This document shows, in pieces, positions 46,255-54,690 of a stretch of 64,000 bases of DNA. Position 1 is the stretch's first letter; each line of letters starts with the position of its first letter. A program made the position numbers and the translations under genes. The stretch is from Macrocystis pyrifera (Eukaryota; Sar; Phaeophyceae; Laminariales; Laminariaceae). The DNA lies in assembly GCA_031763025.1 (NCBI GenBank), contig JASSKH010000019.1, positions 9,588,250 to 9,652,249 of the forward strand, written 5' to 3'. The notes beneath the pieces were generated by a model. The model made no database searches, was not told the origin of the DNA, and saw only the letters and a program-made list of their open reading frames with translations.

Positions 46255-46486
46255 TATGGCCTCTGCCAGATGATATCAGCAAGAGGGCTTCCAGCGAGGG
46301 ACTCCACCAGTCTCGCTGGCCTCGCACTCAGTAAGTCTTGTTCTTAGAGCTTGTATTATCACGGAGTGATCCTCATCGGACCACGAGCCAGGTGGCTAGG
46401 GGACATCACACAGGATCCCCGGCCACTGCTCCACTCACACATGCGATTACACTGAAACCTCCACGGCTTGGTATCTTTTGGCTACA
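46255..46486 (-). repeat. 5' LTR, gypsy copy 2
   Basis: 232 bp on the minus strand, apparently identical to 40728-40959. GGGA follows at 46487-46490 as the target duplication. Confidence 0.95.
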
Positions 46487-47484
46487 GGGACCAGGAAACA
46501 CATGTACGAAGGGTTCACACACAAGCCGAGCGTACAGCGACGCTGACCTGGCCTCGTGTGTCCTACTGCTGCTGCTGTTTTGCTGCTGGAGAAGCTCTGC
46601 TGTAGATGTCGTGCATCAGTAGTAGCGGTAGCACCTGCTACCTGCTCCGAGAAGTTCTCTCTTGGACAGAGCATGTCGGGTGCAGATTTTTTCGTCTTGA
46701 AATTAACACGCCGAATTTCGAGTTGGGAACCAACACAGGACAAAATCGAGTACGTGTACAAAGGGTTCAAGGGTTAGATTGACTAGCCGAGCGTACAGCG
46801 ACGCTGACCCTGGCCTCGTGCGTCCTACTGCTGCTACTGTTGCTACTGCTGCTGCTGTTTTGTTGCTGGAGAAACACTGCTGCTGTAGATGTCGTACATC
46901 AGTACAAATAGCAAGTAGTGGTGGCACCTGCTACGAGAATGCTCTTTCTGTTGGACAAAACATTTCAGATGCAGATTTTTCGTCTTCAAATTACGCTGAA
47001 TTTCAACCAGAAAACACTGTTGGAAAAAACATTTGAGGTGTGTATGTTTGTTCTCTCGTTCTTTCTACCCGTCGGCATTGTCCGTGCCGATTCTTGAATC
47101 CGCGAGAGATACGATACGAATACAAGTTCTGTGGTCACAGAAGTGCAATTTTTCGTCTTCAAATTATTATGTGGGATTTCGAGGTGGGAAACCAGGATAC
47201 ACACGACAAAATCCAGCATCTGTGTATTTGTTACAACAGGTAAATGTGTGCGTTTACTGCTGCTGTGTTTTCCCCACATATATCAAGAGCAGAAGACCAA
47301 GAACATTAAATTTTACGATATTAAGATTCACCAAAGACGGCGTATAGGTAGTAGGTACTGTAGTACAGTAGCAGTAGATGTTCGTTCGTGTTGGTTCTGA
47401 ACTTTTCAGCACAAAACAGAATAATCCGTATTCGCCGAGCATGATGCATCGCAGATATGACTACTGCAGGTAATACTGAGGTCA

Positions 47485-47518
47485 CGCCTCATTACCACCA
47501 ATTACTAGTAATGAGGCG
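47485..47518. repeat. Inverted repeat at the unit 2/3 boundary
   Basis: CGCCTCATTA and TAATGAGGCG pair perfectly around 14 bases. The same structure marks the next boundary at 49277-49310, so I used it as the unit start. Confidence 0.85.
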
Positions 47519-47936
47519 CGCGAAGAGCGCAGCGCGAGCGTTTTTTTTTTTTTCATGGTTTTTCCAAGAAAAAAAGGCCCTTCATTACGACTCGGATACG
47601 AGGGTAGGGTGCCTTGCTTTGAGTTTCTCTTTATGTGTGGGTGTGGGTGTGTGTGATTCAACATTTTTTTGGGCTACGTTCGACCACCGCGCTCAACGCA
47701 CACGGCACCAATTCCAGCCCCGGCGGGCTCTGTGCACGTACACACACAAACGAAACCTTCTCGTGCTGGTGCGGTGGTAAGACGTTCACATTTGCTCGAG
47801 CTAGGTGCGACAACGTGTGTAGGCACATGTTTGTGCTGGGCCATGTTGAAAAAACACAGAACCAACAACCGTAAAATATTACAACGGTTTCGGTTTTTTT
47901 TTTATTCTACCTAACGAAACCCAGCTCTACGAGTAC

Positions 47937-47952
47937 TCGTAGGCAGACTGTG
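47937..47952. repeat. Perfect 16-bp palindrome, unit 3
   Basis: CTACGAGTACTCGTAG at the position expected from units 1 and 2. Confidence 0.9.
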
Positions 47953-48247
47953 CCTGTCCACAGCAACGAGCGATCGGGCCATGTCCCCGAGACATGCTGC
48001 AGGTGGTATTGTCAGGCCCACCCTCCTACTTATGAGGGGACGGAGAAGCAGGAGAAGATCTGCTGTAGTTGTTGTACAGCAGTAAGTAGTAGTGTTGGCA
48101 CTGCTAGAAGCTCTGTGTTGGACACATGTCAGGTTGTAGATTTTTCGTCTTCAAATTATGAGTGCCGAACCAGGGAACACAAGTGCGAAGGATTACACAC
48201 AAGCCGAGCGGACAGCGACGCTGACCCTGGCCTCGTGTGTCCTACTG

Positions 48248-48250
<3 letters not shown>

Positions 48251-48283
<33 letters not shown>
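48251..48283 (+). repeat. (CTG)11 microsatellite
   Basis: Eleven perfect CTG repeats in an internal module of unit 3. The matching modules of other units have only about three to five. Confidence 0.92.
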
Positions 48284-48285
<2 letters not shown>

Positions 48286-49035
48286 TGCTGCTGGAGAAGC
48301 TCTGCAGTAGATGTCGTACATCAGTAGTAGCGTGGCACCTGCTACCTGCTACGAGAAGTTCTCTCTCTTGGATAGAGCATGTCGGGTGCCGATTATTCGT
48401 CTTCAAATTTACAAGCCGAATTTCGAGTTTGGAACCAACACAGGACAAACTCGAGTACGCGTACAAAGGGTTCAAGAGTTAGATTGACAAGCCGAGCGTA
48501 CAGCGACGCTGATGCTGGCCTCGTACGTCCTACTGCTACTGCTGCTGCTGTTTTGTTGCTGGAGAAGAAGCTCTGCTGTAGATGTCGTACATCAGTACAA
48601 GTAGTGGTGGCACCTGTGCTACGAGAAAGCTCAATTTGTTGGAAAAAATATTACAGATACAATTTTTTCGTCTTCAAATTATTACTGTATGCTGATTTTC
48701 AACCAGAAAACACGGAAAAAAAGTGTGACAAGGTGTGTGTGCTCTTGTTCTTTCTACCCGTCGACATCCAGCACAACCAGTGTCCGTGTCGATTTTTGAA
48801 TCCCTGAGAGACACAATACGAATATAAAGTCTGTGGATACAGCAATGCATTTCGTCTTCAAATTATTATGCCAGATTTCGAGGTGGAAACTAGGATACAC
48901 ACGACAAAATCCAGTATTTCTTACAACAGGTGAGTGCGTACTGCTGTGCTGTCTGTGTTTTTCGTATATCAAGAGCAGAAGAGTAGGCAAAGAACATTTA
49001 CGATATTGAGATTCACCAACGACGGCGTATAGGTA

Positions 49036-49140
49036 TTACGGGGGTCCATAGTTAACAGGACCTATGGTGTACATAAAAAACTATATATTTGCCAATTTTT
49101 ACTAACAAAATTTGGTCCCGTTAACTATGGACCCCTGTAA
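49036..49140 (+). mobile_element. 105-bp mariner-type MITE, copy 2
   Basis: Ends TTACGGGGGTCCATAG and CTATGGACCCCTGTAA, flanked by TA at 49034-49035 and 49141-49142. The outer 26 bp of the two arms differ at only about two positions. Unit 2 shows the empty site, ATAGGTAGTAGGTAC near 47345. A single TA there becomes two here, which proves the target duplication. Confidence 0.92.
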
Positions 49141-49276
49141 TAGTAGGTACTGTAGTACAACAGCAGTAGATGTTCTTTCGTGTTGGTTCTGAACTTTTCA
49201 GCACAAAACAGAATAATCCGTATTCGCCCAGCATGATGCATCGCAGATATGACTACTGCAGGTATTACTGAGGTCG

Positions 49277-49310
49277 CGCCTCATTACCATCAATTACTAG
49301 TAATGAGGCG
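49277..49310. repeat. Inverted repeat at the unit 3/4 boundary
   Basis: CGCCTCATTA ... TAATGAGGCG, with arms at 49277-49286 and 49301-49310, as at 47485-47518. Confidence 0.85.
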
Positions 49311-49573
49311 CGCGAAGAGCGCAGCGCGAGCGTTTTTTTTTTCTTGGTTTTTCCAAGAAAAAAAAAACCCTTCATGACGTCTCGGATACGAGGGTAGGGT
49401 GCCTTGCTTTGAGTTTCTCTTTATGTGTGGGTGTGGGCGTGTGAGTGATTCAACATTTTTTTGGTCTACGTTTGACCACCGCGCTCAACGCACACGGCAC
49501 CAATTCCAGTCCCGGCGGGTTCTGTGCACGTACACACACAAACGAAACCTTCTCGTGCTGGTGCGGTGGTAAC

Positions 49574-50920
49574 ACAGGTGGCCACTGGAGTACCTTGAGA
49601 GCGTACTCTGGCGGACCTTGAGCAAAAACACCTTGAACCACAAATCTCAAGGTTGATCATTGCCCAACGTGAGCATTCACAACGTCCCCGGATTGTCGAA
49701 CGTACGCGTCACAATGTACTCAGGTTCGGAAACGTACCAGGTCAAGGTGCTGTGTTTTTTGTTACACAGCTGACAGCACAACAAAAATCGAAATCCATTC
49801 GAGAAACAGACCACGAAATGAAAAACGACAAAAACAAAGCAAAATCATGAAATCCAGGCAAAAAAACGAAACACGAAAAAATACCGAAATTGATGGAGAA
49901 AAATGAAATATGAGAATACAACATACATAGACTAAGTGCAGAGTGCATACGCCCACAACATGCTGCACCAACTCACGACAAATCTTGTTGTATGGTCAAC
50001 AATGTGGTGTTTTTTTTCCTGTATATATACATTTTCTGGTCTCCCTCGCTGTTTTGCACTGCACAAAACCGACACCATATGCGACACATGCCCTACAGGC
50101 AAAAATCACCCAAAATGTACAGTAAAATTAAGCAAACCATGTGAAAATTCGGCACATACCAGGTTCGGGGAAGAAGAATGTTTTGTACTATTTTTCATAC
50201 TATAAAAACTAAACCGACATAATATGCGCCACATGCTCTACACGCAAAAAATCACCCAAAACGTACATTAAAATTAAGCAAAACATGTGAAACTTCGGCA
50301 CATACCACGTTCGGGGAAGAAAAAATGTTTTGTACTATTTTTCATACTAAAAAAAATAATTCCGCGTCTATTCTGCAATAAACGAAAAGTTGCCAAAAAT
50401 AACTCTACAAATATTTTGAAAAAAAAATGCGATCGACGCAAAACTCACCTCTTGTTGTACGATGCAGACATCATTATTGCAGATACACACCTGGTAGACG
50501 GCAATTCGCAGTTTAACTGCACCCATTGTCAATTTCATGCCCCTCTTCCCCACCCCTTCCTTCTTCTCAATCATGCCAACGATTCAGTACCCCTTTGCAA
50601 GCCCCAAATTTCCTTCGTTCAATATTCCATGTTACATTTCGTCAATATATCATACATATAACCACAAGCAATTAGTCGAAAAATGTGTCACAGGTGTTGT
50701 TGGAGAAAAAAAAAACTCAAACAATTGTTGCAAGAACATCCACAAACCTAACGACACCGTCACATGTATCTAAAAGTTCGCGACAAGACGTCTCACAATC
50801 GAGGTGCATTTATTTGTTACGTTACGCAGGCGTTGCGGTATACGTTTTTCCTGTCGCCGCAACGTGGTAAGGTTGGGGTTTCGCCACAACGTCCCGCGAC
50901 GTACCCAAGTGGCCACCTGT
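49574..50920 (+). mobile_element. 1.35-kb non-autonomous TIR element
   Basis: Terminal inverted repeats ACAGGTGGCCACTGGAGTAC and its partner at 50901-50920 match at 18 of 20 positions. Unit 3 shows the empty site GGTGGTAAGACGTTC near 47774. Here GGTGGTAA is followed by the element and then AAAGACGTTC. The target duplication is AA or similar; the exact ends are uncertain by one base. The interior is AT-rich, has no long frame, and contains a 145-bp tandem duplication. A CACTA-like (CMC) origin would fit the CAC end and short duplication, but this is a guess. Confidence 0.75.
50069..50355 (+). repeat. 145-bp tandem duplication within the TIR element
   Basis: CCGACACCATATGCGACACA near 50069 and CCGACATAATATGCGCCACA near 50214 start two copies. 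They share CACCCAAAA, TAAAATTAAGCAAA, CGGCACATACCA and TTTTGTACTATTTTTCATAC. Confidence 0.85.
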
Positions 50921-50979
50921 AAAGACGTTCACATTTGCTCGAGCTAGGTGCGACAACGTGTGTAGGCACACCAAGCTCG

Positions 50980-51264
50980 TCACAATTTCATTGACGTATG
51001 TCGTGGACCGAAAAGCTGCGTCACAGCAGCAGGGTGTCCCCTGTAACCACATGAGAGCACAGCACTAGTAGTAGCAGTATAGTTCCTGTGGTCGTCCATT
51101 GCCCCCACACCATATACACCGCCTATATCTTGCTGTGTAAACGTTGCTCGACCGGCATTGAGGCGGACGAAAATCGACTGAAACGCCTCAAAATCGTTTA
51201 ATTGACAAAAGTTGTCCCTATCCCTAGGAGGTGAGCCCATTTTGCAAGTCATACGGTAAGTCAT
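50980..51264 (-). CDS. Open frame in foreign DNA of unit 4, doubtful
   Basis: A 94-codon frame with a protein-like composition (NDFEAFQSIFVRLNAG, then GGVYGVGAMDDHRNYTAT). It lies in the roughly 390-bp segment that is not satellite. The sequence AAAGTTGTCCCTATC occurs at both 51207 and 51341, so the segment is itself partly duplicated. I do not recognise the protein. It could be a captured exon fragment or chance. Confidence 0.18.
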   Translation of the reverse strand: MTYRMTCKMGSPPRDRDNFCQLNDFEAFQSIFVRLNAGRATFTQQDIGGVYGVGAMDDHRNYTATTSAVLSCGYRGHPAAVTQLFGPRHTSMKL

Positions 51265-52171
51265 AGCTCTGCTTTGATTGGTGCAATTTCGAAAAGTCTA
51301 GTCTGTTTTTACATTGTTTTTTGCTTGTAAGTCATAAAGTTGTCCCTATCGCTTGGCCCGGTGCCTCTCTTGGACAGAGCATGTCGGGTGCCGATTTTTC
51401 GTCTTCAAATTAACAAGCCGAATTTCGAGTTTGGAACCAACACAGGACAAACTCGAGTACGCGTACAAAGGGTTCAAGAGTTAGATTGACAAGCCGAGCG
51501 TACAGCGACGCTGATCCTGGCCTCGTGCGTCCTACTGCTACTGCTGCTGCTGTTTTGTTGCTGGAGAAGCTCTGCTGTAGATGTCGTGCATCAGTACAAG
51601 TAAGTAGTGGTGGCACCTGCTACGAGAAAGCTCATTATGTGGGGAAAAATATTTCAGATACAGATTTTTCGTCTTCAAATTATTACTGTATGCTGATTTT
51701 CAACCAGAAAACACTTGTTGGAAAAAAAGTGTGACAAGGTGTGTGTGCTCTTGTTCTTTCTACCCGTCGACATCCAGCACAACCAGTGTCCGTGCCGATT
51801 CTTGAATCCCTGAGAGACACAACACGAATACAAGGTCTGTGGACACAGCAGTGCAGATTTTTCGCCTTCACGTTATTATGCCGGATTTCGAGGTGGAAAC
51901 TAGGATACACACGACAAAATCCAGTATTTCTTACAACAGTTGAGTGAGTACTGCTGTGCTGTCTGTGTTTTTCGTATGTCAAGAGCAGAAGAGTAGGCCA
52001 ACATTTACGATATTGAGATTCACCAATGACGGCATAAGTGGATGTACGTTCGTGTCAGCACAAAACAGAATAAATAATAATCCGTACTCGCCCAGCATGA
52101 TGCATCGCAGACATGACTACTGCGGGTATTACTGAAGACGCGCGCCTCATTCCCACCAAGTAGTAACTAAT

Positions 52172-53276
52172 ATTAATGAATAGTAGGAACATCGACCACA
52201 GCACTCTCGCTGCGCGAGTCGGTTGTGTGATTGCTCTTCCTTTTCGGTATGGTTCTGACCTACACTGTTCTACAGACTTCATCGACAAAATATCATGTTT
52301 TCCACCACGAAGTTTTTCCACTTGTCCGTCTCTGTTTATTACAGTAGATAAAAAGTGCCCTCTTTTCACCTAGAATGATGTCAGGAGACGGCACTTCCAC
52401 CCCTTTCCTTGACAGACAGCAACCTTGCCTTGACATGCCTGACAACAAAGCACTAAGTTTTAGTGTGAAACACTCGGTCCTACACCCTTGACAGCGCACT
52501 TGTTGCGTTGCTTGACATGTCTTGCTTGGGAGCTGTGCTGTCTTTTACGAAGTAGGATCACCGCTTCATAATCCTGGAACTCCCCCCATGCACTAAAATA
52601 ATGTCTTGTGGTATGTACTCTGTGAACCAGCGACGACCGAGGGTAACGCAGACCTCCGTTTGAACAAAATCATATCCACCTACACATAGTAGTGTCATGA
52701 CGACCTGGCACGTGATACCAACCATGTGCAACAGCAGTACGGGCAATAAACATTCCAAACGGCAGTGCAGTACAAGTATAGTACGCAAAGAAAATGCACC
52801 GACGATCTGACTTACACAAGGGGACCCAACAACTTCTATCTTTCGACGGTCTCGTATCACATCAGAACACCACCACCAACCATTTGCAACTGGACTCCTA
52901 CTTACTGCTACTGTATGCCTGGTGAAGGCAACCTCAACTTAGCCCCCGATGGTCGAAGCGCACTTATTACTGATTCGCTGCTGCGAACAACATGCCGTGC
53001 TATAAGCTGCAGACCATAAGCAAATAAAGCCAGAGCCGCACGCATATGCTCTCTCTGTCTACGTCAACACGCACGACGTGACCACCACCCAAAATATGAC
53101 TCCACTGCCCACGTAACGCCAGTACTACGAGTACTACTACTACTACTACTGCTGATGCTGCTGTGTACCTAGTGTCTCTGATTTGTCGACAAGAATGTTC
53201 GTGTGCAGGTTTTTCGCCGGCAGGTGTGAGTTGTAACTTGCAATCAGCCTAGACTCGGGCTCCAACATAGCATACC
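52172..53276. other. No supported gene
   Basis: Mixed sequence between the end of the macrosatellite and the foldback element. Only short frames occur, plus a degenerate CTA/CTG run near 53125-53160. Confidence 0.4.
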
Positions 53277-53287
53277 GGCGTCCCCGG

Positions 53288-53536
53288 GCCATGTACATTA
53301 TTGTCATTTTTCGCGACATGCCGTGGCATGCCGTGGCACGACCTGCGGCAAAACTTCCACGGCATACCACGGAATCTTCCACGGCATACCACGGAATCTT
53401 CCACGGACCCCCACGGCATACCATGGGACCCTAACTCTAACCCTAACCCTAACCCCAACCCTAATGCCGTGGAAGGTTTTGCCGCAGGTCGTGCCACGGC
53501 TTGCCGCGCGAAAAAAGACAAATAATGTACATCCCT
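53288..53536. mobile_element. Foldback element with telomere-like core
   Basis: Imperfect inverted arms of about 70-80 bp (from ATGTACATTATT at 53291 inward, and 53464-53532) pair through CCGTGGCACGACCTGCGGCA. An 11-bp direct repeat GGCGTCCCCGG flanks it (53277-53287 and 53537-53547), a plausible target duplication. Long arms with an 11-bp duplication fit a small Mutator-like or foldback element. The left arm and core hold extra copies of TTCCACGGCATACCACGGAA. No coding capacity. Confidence 0.7.
53429..53464 (+). repeat. Interstitial telomere-like repeats
   Basis: Six hexamers, four exact CCCTAA and two one-base variants (CTCTAA, CCCCAA), form the centre of the foldback element. Confidence 0.9.
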
Positions 53537-53540
53537 GGCG

Positions 53541-53616
53541 TCCCCGGTGGCTTGGTAGGTGGTCCGCGTGCCTATCAAGATCAAATTCGTGGGTTCAAGT
53601 CTCACCGAGTGCATGC
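53541..53616 (+). ncRNA. tRNA-like sequence with pol III box motifs, doubtful
   Basis: TGGCTTGGTAGGTGG resembles an A box. GGGTTCAAGTCTCACC, 43 bp downstream, resembles a B box with a pairable five-base T stem (GTGGG/CTCAC). The acceptor ends do not pair, so a functional tRNA is unlikely. A decayed tRNA or a SINE head is possible. Confidence 0.22.
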
Positions 53617-54369
53617 TCGTAGGGACTTATTCTTGCATATAAAATTGATTAGCGGAAAGCGCGGGAGCGTGAGTTAGCTACATTCGATGAAAATCGACGA
53701 GAAGTGGGAATGCTGAACCCTATGCGCGACAAAAAATAAAAGCACGTACCGGGGGGGAGAAGGGACGACACCTGTGACCACGGCTTGTCCAGAAGATCGC
53801 TGAGGGTAAAACCTCCTACGAGCTAGGCTGGAAAGTAAAAGTGATGAAAAAAAAAAAAAAAAAAAAAAAGCAGCCGGCTCCAAGAGAGCAAGGGCACGAA
53901 CAATGGCGGCATCGTCAAAAATACAAAGGAACGCAACGATATGATGGATGGTCTGTCTCGAGGTGTCGGTCGCTCTCGTGCTTGTTTGCGCCGAACAGAA
54001 AAAAGTAGACCGTTCCGCGAAACCATCCTGCGTCCAAAGCACCATCAAATAAATAAAAGCGAATGGGCAACCGGTTGACTAGCCACCACCAAGTGCGACC
54101 GCGAATCGACTGCGGCGCTGAATCACCCCTGCCCTGCGCTGCCCTGTGCTATTAATACCCTCACCTCCGACTGCGTTGTCCTCCGCGGGAAAAGCACGGC
54201 ACCTTGAAGGTTGAAGGTTGATGTGCTGTGTGACGTGTCGGTGGGTGTTCGACGGAACAGAGTAAGTAGTACCATCAGATACAAAAGCCAGAGAAGACTG
54301 TCAACAAAGTTAGCATCTTCCAGCGAAATTTCTTACCTGGTAGACAGCAGTTTCGTTAACTATTTTCAT
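53548..54369. other. No supported gene
   Basis: Apart from the tRNA-like stretch at its left end, this holds only short frames and a run of about 23 A at 53847-53869. Open frames crossing that run read as poly-Phe on the other strand. Confidence 0.4.
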
Positions 54370-54690
54370 TTTGACGAGAAAGACTCCCGACAACAAAAGA
54401 CATTGGAACCACGTCTGCCACCGTTGTTTTTCTCGAGGACATTTTGTATCTGCTTTTTTGTACCAGGTAGCTCTGAATGTTCCCATGGAGCCAAAAAATC
54501 GCAGAGCAGATATTCCATATGAGCTCCTTGATATTGGATATGTCTGCCGTGACAAATTTCGGCTCGATCGGAACATTCACAGAAAAGTTCCGAACTAGAG
54601 CAGAAAAACGAAATTCCTCTAAGAAACCGGTGGCAAATAAATATGGTTCCAGGATCTTTGTTGTCGGGATGGCCGATGTCAACTTTTTGT
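54370..54690. repeat. Long imperfect palindrome centred near 54523
   Basis: The two halves are inverted copies over about 150 bp each. CCCGACAACAAAAGA at 54379 pairs with TCTTTGTTGTCGGG near 54657. TGGAACCA, GCCACCG and GAATGTTCCCATGGAGCC also have inverted partners, ending with TTCGGCTCGATCGGAACATTC. The centre is GAGCTC. Both arms translate outside-in to related peptides (NVPMEPK and NVPIEPK), so it may be two opposed copies of one decayed coding repeat. Confidence 0.65.

Larger units (their letters stand above)
40728..46486 (-). mobile_element. Ty3/gypsy chromovirus-like element, copy 2 (apparently intact)
   Basis: A 5759-bp element on the minus strand with 232-bp LTRs and a 4-bp target duplication GGGA (40724-40727, 46487-46490). 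One uninterrupted polyprotein frame spans 41038-46047. Compared with copy 1 it has exactly 303 bp more; the two single-base differences cancel. It faces copy 1 tail to tail across 450 bp of satellite. Intact frame, matching LTRs and a clean target duplication make it a candidate for recent or present activity. Confidence 0.95.
34644..47508 (+). repeat. Macrosatellite unit 2, split by two Ty3/gypsy elements
   Basis: Unit sequence lies at about 34644-34821, 40282-40727 and 46491-47508, together about 1.64 kb. Joining the flanks across each element gives sequence matching units 1 and 3: GCTCAACGCACACGGCACC across the first, and GAACCAGGGAACACA-like sequence across the second. It contains the 16-bp palindrome and the same internal modules as unit 1. 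Confidence 0.82.
47509..49300 (+). repeat. Macrosatellite unit 3, with a MITE
   Basis: 1792 bp, or about 1685 bp without the MITE and its TA duplication. It holds the same landmarks as unit 1 in the same order, including the palindrome at 47937-47952. A longer CTG run sits at 48251-48283. This is the least disturbed unit and the best reference for the family. Confidence 0.85.
49301..52171 (+). repeat. Macrosatellite unit 4, rearranged
   Basis: Unit sequence lies at 49301-49572, 50922-50970 and about 51366-52171. A TIR element interrupts it at 49574-50920. Unrelated DNA at about 50971-51365 replaces some 500 bp of the unit, including the 16-bp palindrome. The end near 52171 is a degenerate version of the boundary inverted repeat, and no fifth complete unit follows. 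Confidence 0.75.

Noticed and set aside
34822..46486. The gypsy pair as one inverted segmental duplication
   Set aside because: Each copy has its own target duplication (GCGC, GGGA), the flanks are not inverted copies, and the two sites are different points of one satellite unit.
30683..52171. CRISPR-like array from the regularly spaced internal modules
   Set aside because: The modules are hundreds of bases long, diverged and lie in a eukaryotic satellite; no short identical repeats with unique spacers and no cas-like genes.
53429..53464. Chromosome end or fusion point
   Set aside because: Only six hexamers, some variant, sit at the centre of a flanked inverted-repeat element, with ordinary DNA on both sides.
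53541..53616. Functional tRNA gene
   Set aside because: The acceptor stem does not pair and the D arm is irregular; only the T arm is convincing.
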